Shown piece after piece: positions 24,347 through 31,972 of a DNA stretch of 37,535 nt. The translations under genes were made by a program, and so were the position numbers. The DNA comes from Firm-04 sp964392175 (GTDB taxonomy: Bacteria > Bacillota > Clostridia > Oscillospirales > Ruminococcaceae), in contig CAYMOJ010000017.1 of assembly GCA_964392175.1 (NCBI GenBank), positions 1-37,535 on the forward strand, written 5' to 3'. Every line of letters begins with the position of its first letter. Position 1 is the first letter of the stretch. Under the pieces are notes generated by a model. That model was given only the letters and a program-made list of their open reading frames with translations. It made no database searches and had not been told where the DNA came from.

Positions 24347-26731
24347 TTATTTTTTCACGGTTGCGTTGTTTGCAAATTTACGAATCTCGGAGGCATTGAC
24401 AATCCGATCAAAGGTACCGTCATGCTCTATGATCAGTGTGGGTGCCTGCTTGACACCGTATTTTGCAACTAGATCTGCATTCTCATCTGCCATAATCTTG
24501 GTAAAGGGAATCCCAGCCTGTTCCAAAAATGTGGCTGCTATTCGACAATTCGGGCAGGTTGCTGTTGCAAAAAGCATTACTTTTGCCTCCACTGTTGCAG
24601 ACTCCGCGCTGGCTACAGGTATTTCGTTGGATGCAGGAACACCATTACGGGTCAACACAGAATGCGCAATATCGTACACCTTACGGTCATGATACTCCTG
24701 TGCCTTGCCGTCGTTAAAATTTTTGACAGGACGATAGTATCCTGTAATACGGCTGTAAACCTCGGTTTCTGCACCACACTCGGGACAAGCCTTTTGCTCT
24801 CCCACCAGATAGCCATGATTGCGGCACACAGAATAGGTGGGCGAAAGCGTATAATAGGGCAGTTTATAATTCTCAGCAATTTTGCGAACCAGTGTTGCAG
24901 CAGCCTTCCAATCAGGCAGCTTTTCGCCCAAAAATGCGTGGAACACAGTACCCGAAGTATAGCAGGTCTGCAACTCATCCTGCACATCCAATGCGGAGAA
25001 GATATCTGCGGTACAACCAACCGGCAAATGCGAACTATTGGTATAATATGGTGTATCGCCGGGCTTGGCAGCGGTAATGATATTGGGATAGCGCTTCACA
25101 TCGTGCTTTGCCAGACGGTATGTGGTGGACTCGGCAGGAGTTGCTTCAAGATTATACAGATCGCCGTACATCTCCTGATAATCAACAAGACGCTCACGCA
25201 TATGATCCAGTACCTGCTTCGTGAACTGCTGTGTTTCAATATGGGTCAAATCCTTACGCAACCACTTTGCATTCAAACCGACCTCATTCATACCGATCAA
25301 ACCGATGGTCGAGAAGTGGTTATCCAGCGTACCCAAATAACGCTTAGTGTAGGGGTACAGTCCCTCATTCAGCAGATTGCTGATCACAGTACGCTTAATC
25401 TTCAGGCTGCGCGCTGCGATATCCATAAGCTTATCCAGACGCTGATAAAAATCTGCTTCATCAGCTGCAAGATATGCGATACGGGGCATATTGATGGTGA
25501 CAACGCCAACGGAGCCGGTACTTTCACCACTACCGAAGAAGCCACCGGTTTTTTTGCGCAACTCACGCAGATCAAGGCGCAAGCGGCAGCACATACTGCG
25601 CACGTCACTTGGTTCCATATCGCTGTTGATATAATTGGAGAAATAGGGTGTACCGTATTTTGCGGTCATCTCAAACAGCAGACGATTATTTTCGCTATCA
25701 GACCAGTCAAAATCACGGGTAATGGAATAGGTAGGGATCGGGTACTGGAAGCCGCGACCGTGGGCGTCACCCTCAATCATTGTTTCGATGAACGCCTTAT
25801 TGACCATATCCATCTCTTTTTTGCAGTCCTTATACCGAAATCCTGCGGGCTTGCCACCGACGATGCACTCCAGCTCGGCAAGGTCATTGGGAACCGTCCA
25901 ATCCAGAGTAATATTGGAAAACGGTGCCTGCGTACCCCAACGAGAAGGCGTATTCACACCGAAGATAAAGGACTCAATGCACTTTTTCACCTGATCATAA
26001 GAGAGATTATCTGCCTTAACGAAAGGAGCGAGATAGGTATCAAAAGAAGAAAATGCCTGCGCACCTGCCCACTCGTTTTGCATAATACCAAGGAAGTTGA
26101 CCATCTGGTTGCAGAGGGTTGCCAGATGCTTTGCAGGAGCAGAAGTAATCTTACCCTCTACGCCGCCCAGACCCTCCTGAATGAGCTGCTTCAATGACCA
26201 ACCGGCACAGTAGCCTGTCAGCATGGAAAGATCATGAATATGCATATCGGCATTGCGGTGGGCATTGGCGATTTCATCATCATAAATCTCCGACAGCCAA
26301 TAGTGAGCAGTAATCGCACCCGAATTATTCAGAATCAAACCACCTACCGAATAAGTAACGGTAGAATTTTCTTTCACGCGCCAGTCACTGACCTTCACAT
26401 AGCTGTCCACGATCTCCTTATAGTCTAGAATAGTGGATTTAAGGTTACGCAGCTTTTCACGCTGACGACGGTACAAAATATATGCTTTTGCCACATCAGC
26501 GTAACCTGCCTGAATGAGAACAGCCTCGACGCTGTCCTGAATATCCTCCACGGCAATCAGCTCGTCCTTGATTTTGGGTTCAAAATCCGCTGTAACTTTC
26601 AGAGCCAGCATATCGATCACCGTCGGGTGAAACTGCTTGCCCTGCGCATTGAAAGCCTGCTCGATTGCCTTTGCGATCTTGTCCAGAGCAAAAGAAACCA
26701 CACTGCCATCTCGTTTTGTAACCTGATACAT
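24347..26731 (-). CDS. nrdD: Anaerobic ribonucleoside-triphosphate reductase with fused redoxin domain
   Basis: Class III ribonucleotide reductase, 794 residues, which reduces ribonucleotides for DNA synthesis using an oxygen-sensitive glycyl radical. An ATP-cone fills about residues 1-95 (KRDGSVVSFALDKIAKAI). The catalytic barrel follows (SRWGTQAPFSNITLDW). A zinc-site-like CPECG precedes the radical loop RITGYYRP, with the radical Gly near 664. From about 717 a glutaredoxin/thioredoxin-like domain is appended (VMLFATATCPNC, CPNC at 726-729, then VKQAPTLII with the cis-Pro). That addition is not in the classical formate-dependent enzymes. The gene lies 23 bases after nrdG. Confidence 0.95.
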   Translation of the reverse strand: MYQVTKRDGSVVSFALDKIAKAIEQAFNAQGKQFHPTVIDMLALKVTADFEPKIKDELIAVEDIQDSVEAVLIQAGYADVAKAYILYRRQREKLRNLKSTILDYKEIVDSYVKVSDWRVKENSTVTYSVGGLILNNSGAITAHYWLSEIYDDEIANAHRNADMHIHDLSMLTGYCAGWSLKQLIQEGLGGVEGKITSAPAKHLATLCNQMVNFLGIMQNEWAGAQAFSSFDTYLAPFVKADNLSYDQVKKCIESFIFGVNTPSRWGTQAPFSNITLDWTVPNDLAELECIVGGKPAGFRYKDCKKEMDMVNKAFIETMIEGDAHGRGFQYPIPTYSITRDFDWSDSENNRLLFEMTAKYGTPYFSNYINSDMEPSDVRSMCCRLRLDLRELRKKTGGFFGSGESTGSVGVVTINMPRIAYLAADEADFYQRLDKLMDIAARSLKIKRTVISNLLNEGLYPYTKRYLGTLDNHFSTIGLIGMNEVGLNAKWLRKDLTHIETQQFTKQVLDHMRERLVDYQEMYGDLYNLEATPAESTTYRLAKHDVKRYPNIITAAKPGDTPYYTNSSHLPVGCTADIFSALDVQDELQTCYTSGTVFHAFLGEKLPDWKAAATLVRKIAENYKLPYYTLSPTYSVCRNHGYLVGEQKACPECGAETEVYSRITGYYRPVKNFNDGKAQEYHDRKVYDIAHSVLTRNGVPASNEIPVASAESATVEAKVMLFATATCPNCRIAATFLEQAGIPFTKIMADENADLVAKYGVKQAPTLIIEHDGTFDRIVNASEIRKFANNATVKK

Positions 26732-26754
26732 AAGCTTTAACTCCTTACTTAGAT

Positions 26755-27447
26755 TTAGATTCCACGCAACGCTGCGCGGGGAATATTGTTTTGCACGATC
26801 TTGAGGTATTTATGCATTTGCGAAGGGGTACACGCGTGCAATCCGGAAGCAATCAATGCACCGGTATCACGGAATTGTTGCAGATAATACGCGTCTGCAC
26901 CTTGCAACCATTTCCCGATCACGGCAAACGATTCCGCGTCGTGATACTCCTGCACCACAGTAGTACGAAACTCATAGGGTATTTTACCACGCATCAGATA
27001 ACGCACGCTTTCGTTGATGGCTTCCACTGACACCTGTTCGGTACCTGCTGTGGAAGCATACAAGGAAGGGGCGTTCTTGATATCCATGGCGACCATATCA
27101 ACCAAGCCACTTTCACACATGGTGATCAATCGCTCCGGCATCGAACCGTTGGTATCCAGCTTGACAGCATAGCCCAGCGCACGGATCGGACGAATAAAAT
27201 CCGCAAGATCTTTTTGGAGCAACGGCTCTCCCCCCGTAATACACACGCCATCAAGAAGCCCTCGCCGCTTACGCAGATACGCATAGACCGTTTCCACATC
27301 CAGTGGAGTGTCAAGTTTTGGATCTGTCACCAACATTGCATTATGACAAAAAGGGCAACGGAAATTACAGCCATATGTAAAAACCGTACAAGCTGTCTTT
27401 CCGGGGAAATCCAACAAGGTCAGATTCTGCATTCCTGCTATCACCAT
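26755..27447 (-). CDS. nrdG: Anaerobic RNR-activating radical SAM protein (NrdG2-like)
   Basis: Radical S-adenosylmethionine enzyme that generates the glycyl radical on NrdD. The 230-residue protein has the [4Fe-4S] motif CNFRCPFC (Cys 27, 31, 34; CxxxCxxC) after LDFPGKTACTVFTYG, the GGEP SAM-binding motif in CITGGEPLL, and KLDTNGS and DMVAMDIKNAP later in the partial barrel. This matches the longer NrdG family often found with redoxin-type NrdD. It is the first gene of the operon, downstream of a consensus promoter and two NrdR-like boxes. Confidence 0.93.
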   Translation of the reverse strand: MVIAGMQNLTLLDFPGKTACTVFTYGCNFRCPFCHNAMLVTDPKLDTPLDVETVYAYLRKRRGLLDGVCITGGEPLLQKDLADFIRPIRALGYAVKLDTNGSMPERLITMCESGLVDMVAMDIKNAPSLYASTAGTEQVSVEAINESVRYLMRGKIPYEFRTTVVQEYHDAESFAVIGKWLQGADAYYLQQFRDTGALIASGLHACTPSQMHKYLKIVQNNIPRAALRGI

Positions 27448-27539
27448 CTGTTTTCTCCCCTCTCATTGGCATATGTGGTTCCGATGCTTTCATCGTTGAA
27501 TGTACTTGCGTGATTTTCGCAATATTGAAATGGCGCAAA

Positions 27540-27555
27540 ACACAACATATAGTGC
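27540..27555 (-). promoter_or_regulatory. NrdR box 1
   Basis: ACACAACATATAGTGC matches the NrdR consensus ACACWATATATWGTGT at 14 of 16 positions. It lies in the nrdG leader, 32 bases from box 2, about three helical turns. Confidence 0.75.
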
Positions 27556-27571
27556 TTTGCGTGTTTTCGTA

Positions 27572-27587
27572 CCACAATATTTGCGGT
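27572..27587 (-). promoter_or_regulatory. NrdR box 2
   Basis: CCACAATATTTGCGGT matches the NrdR consensus at 11 of 16 positions and overlaps the predicted transcription start of nrdG. Weak alone, it gains weight from the 32-base spacing to box 1. Confidence 0.65.
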
Positions 27588-27594
27588 ATGTTCT

Positions 27595-27623
27595 ATTTTA
27601 TCAGGTTTACCACACTTTGTCAA
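27595..27623 (-). promoter_or_regulatory. Promoter of nrdG-nrdD-trxB
   Basis: On the minus strand, TTGACA (27618-27623), a 17-base spacer and TAAAAT (27595-27600). The start would fall near 27588, at the edge of NrdR box 2. Confidence 0.85.
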
Positions 27624-27666
27624 TACCATTTCTGGCACATCGCGAAATTTTTTTGATATAACAAGT

Positions 27667-27694
27667 GACTCTCTGCACCGAAGTACAGAGAGCC
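27667..27694 (-). terminator. UUCG-capped hairpin after the metallopeptidase gene
   Basis: As minus-strand RNA a 12-base-pair stem closes a UUCG tetraloop. Its two G-U pairs would be A-C mismatches on the other strand, so it is built for the dockerin gene ending at 27710. The following tract is only moderately U-rich. Confidence 0.65.
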
Positions 27695-27709
27695 ATCGTT
27701 TAAAAAAGC

Positions 27710-29467
27710 TTATTCGTTCTGCAAGCCAGCAAGAATGCGAAGGATCACAACAGCATCATTCCCTGTGGTTTCGCCATCGAAATCCGCATCGGCATTGAGC
27801 ATACCCTGCGTGCTAATAACTACAGCATCGTCTTCTGCCAGGAAACGACTGAGCAGGATCACATCACCGATCTTGACATCGCCGTCGCAGTTAACATCAC
27901 CGATAAACGTAGCAACAAGAGAATCCGTGGTGGTAGTAGTGGTGGTAGTGGTGGTAGTGGTGGTAGTAGTGGTGGTAGTGGTGGTAGTGGTGGTAGTGGT
28001 GGTGGTAGTTGTGGTTGATGTCGTACTCGTAGAGACCGCACCATAAGCACGGAATTGCAGTGTGGAAGGATCCTGGTCGATCATATCATTGGCATCATTA
28101 CTCCACTGTGCGTAATAATATACCTGGATTTGCAACTGTGTGGTCACATCTTCCGCAGGAATGGTAATGGTTACTGTCTCCACTCCGTCATCGCCAAGGC
28201 TGTTCTCGAACTGATACTCTCCCTCAATCCAAACGCTGTCTACGGAATCCCAATAACCATAGCCACCACTCAGGGCTGCCCAAGGCAAACCGATTGCTTC
28301 CAGCGTAATGGTAGTAGCACCATTGGTATCCACCAACCAATAGTTTTTATTGCTATCATAATTGACAGAAAGAGATACAACATCGCCTTCAGGCGTATTT
28401 GGAGTAGCAGTTGTAGTCGTGGTGGTGGTTGTGGTGGTGGTAGTAGATGTTACAGAGGTAGAAGTGGTCTGCGTATCAACAATAGAATCGGGGCCAACGG
28501 CATTCGCAAGATCAATTCTGCCGTCTTCTGTCAGCAGCTTTGACCACATATAGCGCAACAACCAACCATCAAAATCAGTGATCACAGACGAAGAGCCTGC
28601 CATCATAATAGAAGTACCGTTACCGGGGAAGCCTCCGGGGGGGAATCCATTGTATTCACCCTCTCCGCCATAAAAATCCGTGATGCCGAAGCCGTGACCG
28701 AGCTCATGGATTTGGACGTGTTGGGAGCTGGTACCCTCGGCAATGCCGATATAGTAATTATCGGAAAGACGCTGACCCCAGTCACCGCCGCACCCGCCGT
28801 AATCCGGGAAGCCTTGCGTTGCCCAAAGATACTGATCGAAGCGTTTGTCCAATCCGCCGGGATACTCATAGCTTTCATCGGTAAAGTGGTCAAAACGAGA
28901 AAGTTCACTGGGCCCGCTTGCCATCGTAGTGGGAATCTCCTGACTTTCACCATCCTGGATCACATACGTTTCGGCTTGGGTATAGACAATCTCATCGGAT
29001 TGCAGATCCAACAATAATGAAGTATCGGTCACTGCCCAACCAACAATACGGACATCAACGTGCTGATAGGGCCAATTATCGTAGCCCACAAGGTAATCTG
29101 TCCAAGCATTCACGCACTCCTCAAGGGCAACCTCCAACTTCTGGCGCTGCTGAAGCGTGATGGTTTTGGTAGAGTGCCAACGCACGATGTAATTCAATGT
29201 GCCCTGACCGTCAATGATCTGATCGAACATACCGTTGTAACGCTTGGACTGATTATTGTAACCGGAACCTGTCGCGTTTTCTGCGCAGATACGGTTTTCC
29301 CAGATCCAATCGGCTGCATACTGATATTCCGATGGCATATCACTGATGGACAATGCCGACGCGGTGAGGCTCACACCGCTGTCATGCTGTGGCTGAGGTG
29401 CTGCGAGTGCCATCACAGCTGTTAGTACAGACAGTGAGACAGCAACAGCTTTGCTTGTTGATTTCAT
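27710..29467 (-). CDS. Secreted dockerin protein with zinc metallopeptidase-like domain
   Basis: Secreted cellulosome-type component of 585 residues. A signal peptide (KAVAVSLSVLTAVMALAAP) is followed by a domain of about 300 residues with HELGHGFGITD at 254-264, the HExxHxxGxxD zinc site of metzincin-like peptidases. I do not recognise its family; it could cleave protein or act on glycosylated substrates. Next comes a Thr-rich linker, a module of about 110 residues also present in the GH9 protein at 35092-37212, a longer poly-Thr linker, and a C-terminal dockerin with two calcium loops (GDVNCDGDVKIGD and NADADFDGETTGND). ATG 29467 has GGGAGG at good spacing and a promoter upstream. The second hybrid regulator lies directly upstream on the same strand. 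Confidence 0.85.
   Translation of the reverse strand: MKSTSKAVAVSLSVLTAVMALAAPQPQHDSGVSLTASALSISDMPSEYQYAADWIWENRICAENATGSGYNNQSKRYNGMFDQIIDGQGTLNYIVRWHSTKTITLQQRQKLEVALEECVNAWTDYLVGYDNWPYQHVDVRIVGWAVTDTSLLLDLQSDEIVYTQAETYVIQDGESQEIPTTMASGPSELSRFDHFTDESYEYPGGLDKRFDQYLWATQGFPDYGGCGGDWGQRLSDNYYIGIAEGTSSQHVQIHELGHGFGITDFYGGEGEYNGFPPGGFPGNGTSIMMAGSSSVITDFDGWLLRYMWSKLLTEDGRIDLANAVGPDSIVDTQTTSTSVTSTTTTTTTTTTTTATPNTPEGDVVSLSVNYDSNKNYWLVDTNGATTITLEAIGLPWAALSGGYGYWDSVDSVWIEGEYQFENSLGDDGVETVTITIPAEDVTTQLQIQVYYYAQWSNDANDMIDQDPSTLQFRAYGAVSTSTTSTTTTTTTTTTTTTTTTTTTTTTTTTTTTTTDSLVATFIGDVNCDGDVKIGDVILLSRFLAEDDAVVISTQGMLNADADFDGETTGNDAVVILRILAGLQNE
27926..28022 (-). repeat. Poly-Thr-coding microsatellite, linker 2 of the metallopeptidase
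   Basis: Uninterrupted ACC/ACT-type codons (GGT/AGT on the plus strand) encode a run of about 30 Thr between the shared module and the dockerin. The array is prone to slippage in steps of three. Confidence 0.9.
28400..28470 (-). repeat. Thr-rich coding repeat, linker 1 of the metallopeptidase
   Basis: A shorter Ser/Thr-codon array links the metallopeptidase-like domain to the shared module (TSTSVTSTTT to ATPNTPEG). Confidence 0.85.
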
Positions 29468-29513
29468 GGTAATCCTCCCTTTGATTTGCCCTCTTAGCGG
29501 AGCGTATGCGTAT

Positions 29514-29542
29514 ATTCTAACAGAGATTCTACAAAGAGTCAA
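29514..29542 (-). promoter_or_regulatory. Promoter of the dockerin metallopeptidase gene
   Basis: On the minus strand, TTGACT (29537-29542), a 17-base spacer and TAGAAT (29514-29519). It lies in the 116-base gap after the regulator gene, so the peptidase can be expressed on its own. Confidence 0.75.
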
Positions 29543-29583
29543 TGATAAAAAGTAATGTGAAGTTTACATTTTGTACTCTCTGT

Positions 29584-31776
29584 TCAAACGGACTGCATCA
29601 TGCGACGAAACTGATCGGGAGAAAAGCCGGTACATTGCTTAAATCGGCGAAGAAATGAAGTAACATTATCATAGGCGCACTGCTCTGCGATTTCTGTAAT
29701 GGAAGCATTGGTCGTGCGCAGCAATCGCTTCGCGCAGAGCATTTTGCTATCAGTCACATCCTGCTTGCAGCTGACACCAAAAAATTTGTGGTATATCGTC
29801 TGGAAATAGGTTCGGCTAAGATAGACCTCATTGCACATTTCGTCAATATTCCAACGGCGTTCCGGGGTAGCATAGATTGCCTTACGCAGAAGCAGCAATT
29901 CCATATAATGTGGCTGGGCACTCAGCTGACGAACTCTCTCCTGTTTGCGATCACACTGCGCCATAACATCGGTAAATGCTTCCTGAGGATTTGTTTCACT
30001 GCTACATGAAATCACCTGCTTGCCAATAGAAAGCGAAACGGCATAGGGCAAACCGTTCATCTGATTATACTCACGCACTTTCATATCCAGCTGTTTTTGC
30101 CACTCACTGCAATCCTGTTGGGTATCCCACACGCCTACCACCAGAAATCTACCGCCATCCAACCGAAAACAGGTCTGATTCATGGTGCAGATCGTACTGA
30201 GCAGCTTTGCAATATTGAGAATCAAAGCATCGCCCTCTGTGTAGCCATACTGATTATTGATATATGTGAGATAATCAATATCCACGGCGGTCAGCATCAA
30301 ATATGTATGCATCTGCGCTATCTGTGCAGCATACTGTTGCAGGATTTGCGGAATTGCCTGACGATCAAACAGACCTGTAAACGGATCACGCACTGCTGAA
30401 AACGACAACCGGTTGGAAACACGCATCAGATGATTCCGCACGCGGATAAATTCCAAACCGTTGCAAATGCATTCATTCCAAGATGCCATTACCTGATTAT
30501 ATTGCTCCGGATGCTCATCCATACGCATGACGGCGTAGCCAAAGCATCTTGCATTGAAGTGCAGTGGCAACAGAAAATCCACAGTGACAGCATCATTTTG
30601 CATGGAAGGTGGCAACAACTGCAACAGTGGAAACACAACCGGAATCCCCAGTGCATCATTGACTTGCATCATATCAGAATAGCCCTCGGTGCGGTAAGTA
30701 TTGTCACCTTTCATCTCGTCCCAATCCATGCAAAGGCAGATAGCATACCGCGTCACATGACTGAGTACACGAATCTTTTCTGCAAGCGTTTGCTGAAACT
30801 GCATCAGATTTTCAGTGCACTCCAATGAAACCATCACATTGGCATTGGAAAACGCTGCCATGCTGTCATCCAGGGCTTTTTTTCGGCGAAATACCATCAT
30901 CGGAAACGCCATATCCAGTTCGGAACAGCCACAAGTGGTGCCACATTCCATAGAGCCGATATCTGTTGTGATATCCCATGGGTTATGCTGTAGATTGCAG
31001 CATCGCGCCAACAAACGAAGCACCGCTTCCACACCCGCCTGATGTAACGGTAGAGCGACGCTTGCGATTTTCGGGATATGATATGCTGCCTGTAACGATG
31101 CGCCAAAACCTGCAATGGCAATATCCTGCGGAATATGCATACCGCCTGCTGCCATGGTATCACAAAAAGCAATTGCCATGGCATCATGCGAAAACAACAT
31201 GGCGCGGGGTCGCTGCACCTCACCACTGAGCATTTGCTCAGCCAAGGCACGAATTTCCGCATCGGTACCGCTGCTTTCAAAATAAGTCACAGGGCAATTG
31301 ACATTTTCAGCGATTACGCGGCAAAAGCGTTCCGATTCTTTTGGATGTGTTATATCAATCATCACACCAAGATTCGCATAACCGTGATGCACAGTCATGT
31401 GATGGAGCAGCATTTGAATTTGCGCATCCGTATCGGTGGGAATGCATTCGTAGTCATCAATGACTGTACCAACAGTGATACAAGGCACCCGACATTTTTC
31501 TTGCAGGATCTGACGGAGCATTGGCGTAATGGGAGAATCTGCGCACCGAGATGGAATATACATGACTGCATCCACGGCATCAAAGGGTATGGCATGGTAG
31601 ATGTTACATTCCCCCTGAAAATGTTCTGCATATGCGGAATCCGGATTATTCGGTGCGACAATCCAAAGTGCGATGCCCTCTTGCTTTGCCTGCGCAAACA
31701 CACCGTGCAACACGCCCCATGTGAAATCCTCGAACAGATCTTCTACGATCACCGCAATTCTATATATTTTTTTCAA
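29584..31776 (-). CDS. Second hybrid regulator: LacI-type ligand-binding, GGDEF-like and AraC HTH parts
   Basis: Predicted cytosolic transcription factor, 730 residues, paralogous to the product of 7365-9620. A LacI-type sensor without HTH comes first (YRIAVIVEDLFEDF, PRAMLFSHDAMAIAF, DIAIAGFGASL). Near 462-545 is a GGDEF-like part with RDPFTGLFD and NNQYGYTEGDALI; the active loop reads LDGGRFLV, so cyclase activity is doubtful. The C-terminus, from about 642, is an AraC double HTH (RRWNIDEMCNEVYLS, SITEIAEQCAYDNVTSFLRR, then FKQCTGFSP). The start is TTG 31776 after AAAAGGGGG. It sits between its own promoter and the dockerin peptidase gene, a candidate target. The ligand is unknown; a sugar or oligosaccharide is a guess from the fold. 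Confidence 0.88.
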   Translation of the reverse strand: MKKIYRIAVIVEDLFEDFTWGVLHGVFAQAKQEGIALWIVAPNNPDSAYAEHFQGECNIYHAIPFDAVDAVMYIPSRCADSPITPMLRQILQEKCRVPCITVGTVIDDYECIPTDTDAQIQMLLHHMTVHHGYANLGVMIDITHPKESERFCRVIAENVNCPVTYFESSGTDAEIRALAEQMLSGEVQRPRAMLFSHDAMAIAFCDTMAAGGMHIPQDIAIAGFGASLQAAYHIPKIASVALPLHQAGVEAVLRLLARCCNLQHNPWDITTDIGSMECGTTCGCSELDMAFPMMVFRRKKALDDSMAAFSNANVMVSLECTENLMQFQQTLAEKIRVLSHVTRYAICLCMDWDEMKGDNTYRTEGYSDMMQVNDALGIPVVFPLLQLLPPSMQNDAVTVDFLLPLHFNARCFGYAVMRMDEHPEQYNQVMASWNECICNGLEFIRVRNHLMRVSNRLSFSAVRDPFTGLFDRQAIPQILQQYAAQIAQMHTYLMLTAVDIDYLTYINNQYGYTEGDALILNIAKLLSTICTMNQTCFRLDGGRFLVVGVWDTQQDCSEWQKQLDMKVREYNQMNGLPYAVSLSIGKQVISCSSETNPQEAFTDVMAQCDRKQERVRQLSAQPHYMELLLLRKAIYATPERRWNIDEMCNEVYLSRTYFQTIYHKFFGVSCKQDVTDSKMLCAKRLLRTTNASITEIAEQCAYDNVTSFLRRFKQCTGFSPDQFRRMMQSV

Positions 31777-31855
31777 AGGTACCCCCTTTTATCTCTCTTC
31801 ACATAATATGCACAGAATGCATCTTTGATTTTTGTATTGCAAAGGCTATGCGTTT

Positions 31856-31883
31856 ATTATACCATAATTTCGGAAAAGGTCAA
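31856..31883 (-). promoter_or_regulatory. Promoter of the second hybrid regulator
   Basis: On the minus strand, TTGACC (31878-31883), a 16-base spacer and TATAAT (31856-31861) in an ATGGTATAAT context identical to that of the first regulator's promoter. It stands back to back with the polA promoter. Confidence 0.8.
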
Positions 31884-31896
31884 GTAGAAGATGCAC

Positions 31897-31925
31897 TTGA
31901 CGGTTCTGGAAAACCATGATAAAAT
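31897..31925 (+). promoter_or_regulatory. Promoter of polA-rimI
   Basis: TTGACG (31897-31902), a 17-base spacer and TAAAAT (31920-31925), divergent from the regulator promoter. Confidence 0.8.
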
Positions 31926-31972
31926 AGAGAGGAAACAATTATTTGCGTAATGCATGAAAGGATGCGTCAATT

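Noticed and set aside
24662..26197. Long open frame (511 codons) on the plus strand
   Set aside because: It is the antisense shadow of nrdD, which is certain from its motifs.
27735..28046. Plus-strand frame encoding a long poly-Val protein
   Set aside because: It is the antisense of the poly-Thr linker codons in the dockerin gene; it has no ribosome site and no independent support.
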